Positions 16,116-23,655 of a DNA stretch of 64,000 bases are shown here, in pieces (position 1 is the stretch's first letter; each line of letters starts with the position of its first letter). The notes beneath the pieces were generated by a model, which saw only the letters and a program-made list of their open reading frames with translations, was not told the origin of the DNA and did no database searches. This stretch comes from Mycobacterium palustre. GTDB taxonomy: Bacteria; Actinomycetota; Actinomycetes; Mycobacteriales; Mycobacteriaceae. The stretch covers positions 87,513 through 151,512 of the forward strand of contig NZ_LQPJ01000124.1 in assembly GCF_002101785.1 (NCBI RefSeq). Reading direction: 5' to 3'. The position numbers were made by a program, and so were the translations under genes.

Positions 16116-17813
16116 GTGGCTAAGTCGTTGACCGCGAGCATCGCTGCGCGACGGGAGCTGCTTCGCGCGCGATTCCCCGTGTGGCGATCTCACACCCTAT
16201 CCGAGTGGCTTGATTGGTGCGCTGCGCAGTACGGCGAGCGGCCCTTGGTGCTCACCGACGATGCAGAACTCAGTTACGTTGCGGTCGCGGCAGAGTCACG
16301 CCGGCTGGCCGACGGCCTCGCGGCACTCGGTGTCCGCGCGGGCGATCGGGTCGGCATGGTGATGGCCAATTACCCAGAGTTTGTGACGGTCAAGTTCGCT
16401 ATCGCCCGGGTCGGAGCCATCGCCGTTCCGGTCAACTTCTTCTACCGGCAGGACGAATTGCGCTTTGTCCTCAATGACGCCGGGTGCCGCGTGTTAGTCA
16501 CCATGACCGGCTTCCGTGGCCTCGACTATCAGTCGATGCTGGACGACATCATGCCCGGCTGGGATTCACCGCGGTCCGGTTTCGCGCTCGATGTAGTGCT
16601 GCTCGACAACGACGGCCGGGCACGCCGCGGCTGCCTGACGCTGCCCGGACTCGGTAAGCTCGGCGACGATAACCGCGGCGCTGCCGACGATTTGGCGGCC
16701 CACCCCGCCGACCCCGGCGACATGCTGTACACCTCGGGTACGACGGGCTCACCCAAAGGCGTACTGGTCACCCACGACGCGGTGTTGCGTACCGCCTATG
16801 CGTCGGCATTGACACGAGCCTATGAGGACGGGCGGCGCATCCTGTTCTCGTTGCCTTGCTATCACATGTTCGGTTACATCGAAGGCTTGCTCTCGGCGAT
16901 GTTCGCCGGCGGTGCGGTCGTTCTGCAGCCCACGTTCAGTCCCGAAGGGTACTTCGCCGGTGTCGACCGGCACCGCGCCAGTGACATCCTGTGCGTGCCG
17001 ACCATGGCGGTCGCGTTGGTCGAGAGTGCCGCACGCCGCGATTACGACCTCACCTCCCTGCGGGCGATGCTCTGCGGGTCGGCCCCTGCGCCGATCTGGT
17101 TGTGGCGCAACGTCGAAGACCGTCTCGGTGTCAGCGAGATCGTCACCGGCTACGGGATGACCGAGTGCGGCGGGGCGATGACGTTGACACGACCCGAAGA
17201 CCCGTTGGAATTCACCGCCGAAACCGCCGGGAAGGCGAAAATGGCCGGTGCCGCGTCTATTCCAGGCACCGACGCTCTGGTGCATTACGCGACAGTGCAT
17301 CCCGAGACGCATAAGGATCTGCCGCCCGGCGAGGAAGGCGAGTTGGTGTCGTCCGGGCCGACGGTGATGCTCGGGTATTGGAACCGTCCACAGGAGACCG
17401 CCGCGACGCTGCGGCAGGGGCGGTTGTTCTCCGGAGACCTTGGACGGGTGCGGGCCGACGGCTACCTGCAGGTGACCGGTCGGAGCCGCGAGTTGTACAA
17501 GAGCGGCGGCGAACTGGTGATGCCCAAGGAGATCGAGGATCTGCTGGCATCCCACGACGAGATCAGCCAGGCTTTCGCTGTTGGCATGGTCGACGACCGC
17601 TGGGGTGAGGCCGGTTGGGTGGTCGTCGTTCCGGCGCCGGACGCGACAATTACCGAAAACGACGTCCTCGACCTCTGCCGGGACAATCTGGCGCGGTTCA
17701 AGGTGCCCAAGCGGGTGGTGTTCTACCGCGCCGAGGACCTGCCGCTCACACCGACCGGAAAAGTCCGCAAACACAAGCTGATCGAACAGCTCAGTTCCGC
17801 GATCAATCGTTGA
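16116..17813 (+). CDS. AMP-forming acyl-CoA ligase, distinct subgroup
   Basis: 565 residues with a GTG start. It has MLYTSGTTGSPKGVLVTHDA, GYGMTECGGAMT, LFSGDLGRVRADGYL and the C-terminal TPTGKVRKHK lysine motif. It is less similar to the other three ligases of the window: it carries an extra segment around residues 130-180 and different substrate-pocket blocks (LPCYHMFGYIEG). This fits a separate acid substrate. It follows the MFE-2-like dehydrogenase gene closely and is convergent with the TetR gene at 17848. Some steroid ring-degradation ligases look like this, but I cannot assign it. Confidence 0.92.
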   Translation: MAKSLTASIAARRELLRARFPVWRSHTLSEWLDWCAAQYGERPLVLTDDAELSYVAVAAESRRLADGLAALGVRAGDRVGMVMANYPEFVTVKFAIARVGAIAVPVNFFYRQDELRFVLNDAGCRVLVTMTGFRGLDYQSMLDDIMPGWDSPRSGFALDVVLLDNDGRARRGCLTLPGLGKLGDDNRGAADDLAAHPADPGDMLYTSGTTGSPKGVLVTHDAVLRTAYASALTRAYEDGRRILFSLPCYHMFGYIEGLLSAMFAGGAVVLQPTFSPEGYFAGVDRHRASDILCVPTMAVALVESAARRDYDLTSLRAMLCGSAPAPIWLWRNVEDRLGVSEIVTGYGMTECGGAMTLTRPEDPLEFTAETAGKAKMAGAASIPGTDALVHYATVHPETHKDLPPGEEGELVSSGPTVMLGYWNRPQETAATLRQGRLFSGDLGRVRADGYLQVTGRSRELYKSGGELVMPKEIEDLLASHDEISQAFAVGMVDDRWGEAGWVVVVPAPDATITENDVLDLCRDNLARFKVPKRVVFYRAEDLPLTPTGKVRKHKLIEQLSSAINR

Positions 17814-17847
17814 GGCAGTGACGATTTGGATTGCCCGGTCGTGTCGG

Positions 17848-18507
17848 CTACCCGACCCGACGCCGTGGGCCCGGCGCCTGACGCCGCAGGGCGTCGATGA
17901 TGCATCCGAGTCCGACGCGAAAGTTTTCTGGAGTGTCGAGACCCTCCCCCGCGGAGACCGACAATAGAGCCGAAAAGCGTTCCGGCTCCTCGGCGAGGCG
18001 ACCGAAACGGCGTGCGCGGACATCCGGGGCCCGGCGATGCGCGGCACGCCGGTGCGCGTAGCCGGTGGCGAAGGCACTCAGCGTCGCCAGTCCACTTCTG
18101 ACCGCGCCGTCGTCGAATCCCGCAGACCTCAAGGCTCGGGCGATGCGTTCCATCGCGTCCAACACCGCGGCGGCGTCGATCGGTTGAACTGCGAGAATTT
18201 CCGCTAGCTGTGGGTGCGCGTCGAATGCTGCCGCGACGGTCAGCACGACCCGTTCGATCGCTTCATCCCAGGGCAGGTCGTCCGTAGACGGCAGTTCGAC
18301 GTCGGCGAGATAGGCATCCACGACTGCGTGCAACAGCTCCTCTTTCGTGGCGACGTGCCGGTACAGCGACATCGGCGCCGCTCCGCAGGCACGGGCAAGC
18401 TTGCGCATGGTCAACGTGTCCACGCCGTCGGATTCGATGAGCGCGATGGCGGTCGCGATCACGGTTCGACGGGTGAGTTGGCCTCCACCTTTCAGCGATG
18501 CCGGCAT
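17848..18507 (-). CDS. TetR family transcriptional regulator (tetracycline-repressor C-terminal type)
   Basis: About 219 residues from ATG 18507; the frame extends to TTG 18540 without support. The HTH region is LTRRTVIATAIALIESDGVD then LTMRKLARACGAAPMSLYRHV. It is closely related to the TetR at 689, and like that gene it is divergent from an F420-type luciferase-like gene. GTACAAGTAC at 18535-18544 resembles the core of the first TetR's operators. It most likely represses the neighbouring oxidoreductase gene. Confidence 0.9.
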   Translation of the reverse strand: MPASLKGGGQLTRRTVIATAIALIESDGVDTLTMRKLARACGAAPMSLYRHVATKEELLHAVVDAYLADVELPSTDDLPWDEAIERVVLTVAAAFDAHPQLAEILAVQPIDAAAVLDAMERIARALRSAGFDDGAVRSGLATLSAFATGYAHRRAAHRRAPDVRARRFGRLAEEPERFSALLSVSAGEGLDTPENFRVGLGCIIDALRRQAPGPRRRVG

Positions 18508-18534
18508 CTGCAAATTGTCGCACCGCCGCGTTGC

Positions 18535-18544
18535 GTACAAGTAC
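18535..18544. promoter_or_regulatory. Possible TetR operator, GTAC-AA-GTAC
   Basis: GTAC half-sites spaced by two bases just upstream of the TetR ATG and about 85 bp before the oxidoreductase start. The similarity to CCGTAC-N3-GTACGG at 643/673 is limited to the GTAC core. Confidence 0.35.
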
Positions 18545-18628
18545 TCTTACTGTTATTGATTGAAAGATGCCGGTGGTCAATGGGATTGATCACGGCTGCA
18601 CGCGGCGACGTCACCGAGGAGCACAGCA

Positions 18629-19729
18629 ATGGAAACCGTGGATCACGACCCGAGCGGCCAACTCGCGCCGGTCGTCGACGACCTCAGCATTTACCTCATC
18701 TGCGGGCGGGTGACCACCAAGCAGGAGCGCGGCTTCACCCACATCAGCACCGCGCTGACTGATGCGCAGGCCGCCGAGCGCCTCGGCTTTCGCCGTGGCT
18801 GGCTCAGTGAACGCTTCGACCTCAAGGACTCCGGCGCCATTCTCGGCGGCATCGCCGCGCGCACAACACGTTTCGGCGTCGGCACTGGGGTGTGGTCGGC
18901 GTCCTCGCGCCACCCCATGGTGGCCGCGAGCTTCGGCGCGACCATGAACGCCCTTTATGGGCCGCGGTTCGTGCTCGGGCTTGGGCGCGGCGTGCCGCTA
19001 CCGGACATGCCGGAACTGTCCTACGACCACTTCGTTCATTACGCCGAGACCGTCAAAGCACTCTGGCAAGGCGGCGTGGTCGACTACAACGGCACCCAAC
19101 TGCGGACCATCGATGCGCTGGGCGATGTTCCCAAGCCCGAGGTCTGGGCGTGCGGGTACGGCCGACCGAAGTTCGCCAAGGCCGTCGCCCACGACGCGTT
19201 CGACGCCGTGATGCTCTATCCCTTCCTCACCGTCGATGCGGTGCACACGGTGGTGGAGCGGCTGCGCAACGCCTGCGCCGACCGCAATCGCGACCCGGCC
19301 TCGCTGCGTATCTGCCACCCGATCGTGGTGGCCGCCGAGCTGGACGAGTTCAGCACGCGTGCCTACGCGCACGCACGTGCGGTCACCTACCTCGAGTGGC
19401 CCGGGCACGGCGAGGCGCTGACCAACTCCAACGGCTGGGACCAGTCGGTGCTGGGCAAGTTGCGGACGCACAAACAGCTGATGGGTAAGAACGCCGATCA
19501 GGATTTCCACCGTGCCGAGTTGATGGAGCCGGCACGGCTCGTGCCCGACGAGTGGATGGCCGAGTCGTGTGCGATCGGTTCCGTCGAGCACTGTGCCGAC
19601 CGGCTCGCCGAGTACCGGGCGGCGGGGGTCGACGAGATCGCGATCTACGGCAGCACGCCGGACGAGAATGCCGAGCTCATCCGGTGTTGGCGTGAACGCG
19701 CGGCCCGACCGGCCTCGGTCGGGGTCTGA
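18629..19729 (+). CDS. LLM-class F420-dependent oxidoreductase
   Basis: 366 residues. Core motifs are GFRRGWLSERFDLKDSGAIL, TRFGVGTGV, SSRHPMVAASFGATMNALYG and GPRFVLGLGRG, plus the C-terminal VDEIAIYGSTPDEN. It is a full-length paralogue of the truncated gene at the left edge. Members bind deazaflavin F420 in a TIM barrel and act on hydrophobic substrates. It is divergent from a TetR gene and followed by a P450 gene, but the promoter of that P450 carries its own regional operator, so they are probably separate units. Confidence 0.93.
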   Translation: METVDHDPSGQLAPVVDDLSIYLICGRVTTKQERGFTHISTALTDAQAAERLGFRRGWLSERFDLKDSGAILGGIAARTTRFGVGTGVWSASSRHPMVAASFGATMNALYGPRFVLGLGRGVPLPDMPELSYDHFVHYAETVKALWQGGVVDYNGTQLRTIDALGDVPKPEVWACGYGRPKFAKAVAHDAFDAVMLYPFLTVDAVHTVVERLRNACADRNRDPASLRICHPIVVAAELDEFSTRAYAHARAVTYLEWPGHGEALTNSNGWDQSVLGKLRTHKQLMGKNADQDFHRAELMEPARLVPDEWMAESCAIGSVEHCADRLAEYRAAGVDEIAIYGSTPDENAELIRCWRERAARPASVGV

Positions 19730-19813
19730 CGACTGCTGCCGAGCGCGGACGGCGGTTCCCGTGTCGTGACGGTTGAAGCAAGGCGCGCCGACGGCCGAGA
19801 CTTGCTCGCAGTA

Positions 19814-19832
19814 GCCAATCATCGTTAGATTA
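19814..19832. promoter_or_regulatory. Regional operator, site f
   Basis: GCCAATCATCGTTAGATTA, about 120 bp before the P450 ATG. It is close to the copies at 6270 and 32333. Confidence 0.6.
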
Positions 19833-19954
19833 ATGGCGGCTGTGATCTGGACAACTCCGAAACTTGGAGAGCCGGATCGCTCCAGGCGGTCGGCATGCTC
19901 ATCGGTTGGCCGCGCAACGCTGCACTAGCAGCCCGGCGAGAGGGGCCCGTTTCC

Positions 19955-21169
19955 ATGACCGACACGGCGAATAGCGATGCCGAACTCGCCTCAATGCTGA
20001 CCGAAACTGAGATCGCGGCCCTACTACCGAACTTCGACTTTTTCCTGAAGGAACACGCAGAGCGAGCGGAGGAGGTACTGGGCTACGCACGTCGGCACTG
20101 TCCCGTGCCGCACACTTCGGCCACACGTGGCTATCACATCGTGACCCGGTACGACGACGTCCGGCGCGTGCTGACCGACCCAGAGACTTTCTCTTCCACG
20201 GAGTACACCAACATCGCCGGCAACGCCGGGGTGCCGTTGCCTCCGTTGGACACCGATCCGCCGCTGCAGCACGGCTTCCGGCAACTCCTGAACCCGTTCT
20301 TCCATCCGAAGCGGCTTGCCGCCAGCGATGAGCGGGTCCGCGAGATCGCTCGCTCAGCAATGGAAACCTGGATCGGGTCAGGCCGCTGCGAAGTCATGCG
20401 GGACTTCGCCGGCCCGTTCGTCACTAACGTGCTGGCATCGGTAATCTTCGAGGACGACGACGGGGAACTCTTCCGTGAGGCTGCCGAATGCAACGAGCGC
20501 TTCATCACCGGTGACCCCCAAGGGGTTGTGGACTTTTACCAGCTCATGGTGCAGTTCGTCGAGAAACGCACTGCCAGTTCCGACCCGGGAGCCATCGTCG
20601 AGGCAGTCACTACTGGCACGGTCGCTGGCCGTCCCTTGACCGATGCGGAACGCGTGGGCGTGGTTCAAGTTCTGTTCATCGGCGGCCTCGACACCACGAA
20701 GGTCGCCATCGGCGACATGATGCTACAGCTGGCTACCGACCGCTCCTTCGAGGAGTTGCTGCGCAAGCCGGGCTGGGAACGCACGATTTTAGACGAGTTT
20801 CTCCGCCACAGTTCGCCGGTGGGCGCCATGGGGCGCATCGTGACACGCGATGTGGATCTCAATGGCGCCCAGCTCCACGCGGGTGATCGGGTACTGGTGC
20901 ACTTCGCCAGTGCCAACCGCGACGACGAAATCTTCGATGGCGCTGACGAACTCAATTTCAACCGAGAACGTAACCCGCATGTCGCATTCGGAATGGGTGT
21001 GCACCGCTGCATCGGCATGCACCTGGCGCGCCAGCAGATTCGCATCGCCATCGACACGCTCCTGGAACGGATCACCAACCTGCGGCTTGCTCCGGGGGCC
21101 GAGATCGCGCGACGGCCGGGGATGAGCCGCGTCCTGTACGCCTTGCCGATCGAATTCGACATCCGGTAG
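19955..21169 (+). CDS. Cytochrome P450
   Basis: 404 residues from ATG 19955 with a GAGAGG site upstream; a longer frame from 19895 is unlikely. The haem loop FGMGVHRCIGMHLA has Cys352, the I-helix GGLDTTK lacks the usual acidic residue before Thr at one position but keeps D-T-T, and the K-helix is EFLR. It is more similar to the P450 at 22447 (both contain PPLDTDPP or PLDADPP, and VLFIGGLDTT or VLFLGGLDTT) than to the others. An alcohol dehydrogenase gene follows within 50 bp, which suggests hydroxylation followed by alcohol oxidation. Confidence 0.95.
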   Translation: MTDTANSDAELASMLTETEIAALLPNFDFFLKEHAERAEEVLGYARRHCPVPHTSATRGYHIVTRYDDVRRVLTDPETFSSTEYTNIAGNAGVPLPPLDTDPPLQHGFRQLLNPFFHPKRLAASDERVREIARSAMETWIGSGRCEVMRDFAGPFVTNVLASVIFEDDDGELFREAAECNERFITGDPQGVVDFYQLMVQFVEKRTASSDPGAIVEAVTTGTVAGRPLTDAERVGVVQVLFIGGLDTTKVAIGDMMLQLATDRSFEELLRKPGWERTILDEFLRHSSPVGAMGRIVTRDVDLNGAQLHAGDRVLVHFASANRDDEIFDGADELNFNRERNPHVAFGMGVHRCIGMHLARQQIRIAIDTLLERITNLRLAPGAEIARRPGMSRVLYALPIEFDIR

Positions 21170-21219
21170 CTCCGCGACTTCTGCGCGCTCCCTTACTTTT
21201 CAGTCACGAAGGAGAACCA

Positions 21220-22329
21220 GTGAAGACAACGGCGGCGGTCTTGTGGGAAGTCGGGCAGAAGTGGAGTGTTGAGGACGTCGAACTCGACGACCCGCTGCCC
21301 GGCGAAGTGCGGGTCAGGCTCGCCGCCAGCGGCCTCTGTCACTCCGACGACCATGGTGTCAAGGGAGACATGCCAATTGGTCTTCCGATCGTGGGTGGAC
21401 ACGAAGGCGCCGGTGTCGTGGAAGAGGTCGGCGCCGGGGTGACGCGGCTCAAGCCGGGTGACCACGTTGTGATGGCCTTCATGCCGGCATGCGGGCACTG
21501 CCGGTGGTGCGCGAGCGGTGATTCGGTGTTGTGCGACTACGGTGCCGTCATCATGGCCGGAATGCCGATCGTGGACGGCAAACCGCGCACCCATGCTCGC
21601 GGACAAGGTTTGGCCCGGATGTCGTTGTTGGGCACTTTCAGCCCGTACGCCGTCGTTCACCAAGACTCGTGCGTGAAGATCGACGACGACATCCCGCTGG
21701 AGCTGGCTTCGCTCGTGGGATGCGGCGTGGCAACGGGATTCGGGGCGGCGGTCAATCGTGCACAGGTCGGTCCGGGGGACACCGTCGTCGTGGTTGGGTG
21801 CGGCGGCGTCGGGTCGAGTGCCATTCAGGGGTCGCGGATCGCCGGCGCCGAGGTCATCGTTGCGGTCGATCCGGTGCCGTTCCGCCGGCAGCAGGCCGAG
21901 TTGCTCGGTGCCACCCACTCGGTCGCGTCGATGGAGGAGGCGATGCCTCTAGTCACCGAGCTGACCCGAGGTGTCATGGCCGACAAAACCATCATGACGG
22001 CAAGCCTGATGAGCGGCGACATGCTGATGCCCCTCATGCTGCTGACCCGCAAGGGCGGTCGCGCCTGCCTGACATCCGTCGCGCCTCCTAGCGTGACCAA
22101 CGTCGACGTCGTGCTGGTCGACGTGATCCTCAGCCAAAAAGAGATCGTCGGCAACGTGTTCGGAGGGTGCAACCCGCACGCCGACCTGCCCCGTCTGCTC
22201 TCGTTGTACAAACGGGGCGAACTCAAGCTCAAGGAGCTCATCACCAAGACCTACCGCCTCGAGCAGGTCAACGACGGCTACGACGATTTGCTCAGCGGAA
22301 CCATCATGCGCGGCATGATCACGTTCTGA
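21220..22329 (+). CDS. Zinc-dependent, NDMA-type (mycofactocin-associated) alcohol dehydrogenase
   Basis: 369 residues with a GTG start after GAAGGAG. The N-terminal signature MKTTAAVLWEVGQKWSVEDV and GLCHSDDHGVKGD is that of the NDMA-dependent alcohol dehydrogenase family. Catalytic zinc ligands fall in GLCHSD and GGHEGAG, structural zinc cysteines in CGHCRWCASGDSVLC, and the nucleotide fold in VVGCGGVGSSAIQG. Members are nicotinoproteins with tightly bound NAD that, in mycobacteria, depend on mycofactocin for re-oxidation. No mft genes are in this window. It probably oxidises the alcohol made by the preceding P450. Confidence 0.92.
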   Translation: MKTTAAVLWEVGQKWSVEDVELDDPLPGEVRVRLAASGLCHSDDHGVKGDMPIGLPIVGGHEGAGVVEEVGAGVTRLKPGDHVVMAFMPACGHCRWCASGDSVLCDYGAVIMAGMPIVDGKPRTHARGQGLARMSLLGTFSPYAVVHQDSCVKIDDDIPLELASLVGCGVATGFGAAVNRAQVGPGDTVVVVGCGGVGSSAIQGSRIAGAEVIVAVDPVPFRRQQAELLGATHSVASMEEAMPLVTELTRGVMADKTIMTASLMSGDMLMPLMLLTRKGGRACLTSVAPPSVTNVDVVLVDVILSQKEIVGNVFGGCNPHADLPRLLSLYKRGELKLKELITKTYRLEQVNDGYDDLLSGTIMRGMITF

Positions 22330-22358
22330 CCGACGGAAGCTATTTCGCCATGGTGGCC

Positions 22359-22380
22359 CTAACCAAACGGTGATGGTTTA
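22359..22380. promoter_or_regulatory. Regional operator, site g
   Basis: Both halves are good here: AACCAAACGG then TGATGGTTTA. It lies 67 bp before the P450 start. Confidence 0.65.
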
Positions 22381-22446
22381 ATCTGATTTACGCTCCCGCG
22401 CGAACTGCGCGGATGACTACGTTGGCGATGAAGGGCGTGGTGGTGG

Positions 22447-23640
22447 ATGGTGTCCAAACCGGGGATCGATTACAAAGAATTGCTTCCGCACTTTGACATG
22501 TGGGATCCCGCGCACGAGAAGATCAAGTGGGATGTACTCGCGTATGCCCGCGAAAAATGTCCTGTCGCGCACACTGATGCCGACGGCGGTGGCCAGTACA
22601 TGGTCTTCCGGTACGAGGATGTGCGACGAATTCTGGAAGATCCATACACCTTCTCGTCGAAGGGTGTGGCGCCTCGGCCGTCTCCGGTGGGACTGAACCC
22701 ACTGGACGCCGATCCGCCGTATCAGCCTGATCTGCGCAAGATTCTCAACCCCCTTTTCACCCGCACCTTCCTGACGAAGTTCGAGCCTGAACTGCGCAAG
22801 AACGCAGCCGAGTTGATCGATGGATTCATTGGTAACGGCCGGTTCGATTTCGTCCGGGAATTCGCCGGGCCGTTCGTCGGAAATGCCTTGTCGCGCGCTG
22901 TTTTCAACGAAGACGACCCCGTGCGAATGGCGCACGCCCAAGACGTGGTGGTCCGCGTCGCGGTCGAAGGAACCGACGAGGCCTATGGCGAACTCGTCGC
23001 GCTGTCCGTGCAGTACCTCGCCGAACAGACAGAAAACCCCAATCCAGCCAACGAAGTGATGAACGCCATCTCCACCGGCACCGTCGAAGGCGGTAGACAC
23101 CTCACCGAGATGGAGCGACTCGGCGTCGTGGCCGTGCTGTTCCTCGGAGGCCTGGATACCACGCGGGGTGCGCTTGGCGGTATCGCCCATCAGTTGGCAA
23201 TTCATCCCGAGTTGGAAACGCGGCTCCGCGACCCTGCCTGGATCCGCCAGGACATGGATGAGCTCATCCGGCTGACCTCGCCCGTCGGCTGTCTCGGGCG
23301 AACGGCCACCAAGGACGTCGAAGTCGGCGGATTGCAGATCAAAGCGGGCGAGCAGATCCTGGTGCGGTTCGACTCGGCGAACCGCGACGAGACGCACTTC
23401 GAGGATGCCTCGCACCTGAGGTTCGATCTGCGTCGCGGCGGCCATGTGGGGTTCGGGCTCGGGTTGCACCGTTGCCTGGGAGCCCATTTCGCCAGAATCC
23501 AGATCGCGATCGCCTTCGACGAGCTCTTCAAACGGATCACGAACTTGCGCCTCGCCAGCCCCGAGGCCGAGGTCCATTGGGCGGCGGGAATCGCGAACGG
23601 CCCGGAGAGTTTGCCCTTGGTTTTCGACGTGGTCCAGTGA
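22447..23640 (+). CDS. Cytochrome P450
   Basis: 397 residues. The haem loop FGLGLHRCLGAHFA has Cys343, the I-helix reads GGLDTTRG and the K-helix ELIR. It shares the DTT-type I-helix and VHFA/VRFDSANRDE region with the P450 at 19955. The gene sits directly under a well-conserved regional operator, and a fused acyl-CoA dehydrogenase gene follows at 15 bp with its own GGAGG site, so oxygenation and acyl-CoA desaturation are transcribed together. Confidence 0.95.
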   Translation: MVSKPGIDYKELLPHFDMWDPAHEKIKWDVLAYAREKCPVAHTDADGGGQYMVFRYEDVRRILEDPYTFSSKGVAPRPSPVGLNPLDADPPYQPDLRKILNPLFTRTFLTKFEPELRKNAAELIDGFIGNGRFDFVREFAGPFVGNALSRAVFNEDDPVRMAHAQDVVVRVAVEGTDEAYGELVALSVQYLAEQTENPNPANEVMNAISTGTVEGGRHLTEMERLGVVAVLFLGGLDTTRGALGGIAHQLAIHPELETRLRDPAWIRQDMDELIRLTSPVGCLGRTATKDVEVGGLQIKAGEQILVRFDSANRDETHFEDASHLRFDLRRGGHVGFGLGLHRCLGAHFARIQIAIAFDELFKRITNLRLASPEAEVHWAAGIANGPESLPLVFDVVQ

Positions 23641-23655
23641 CGCGGAGGTAGACGT

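Noticed and set aside
16749..18077. 442-codon minus-strand frame
   Set aside because: Overlaps an acyl-CoA ligase and part of a TetR gene; no domain, shadow frame.
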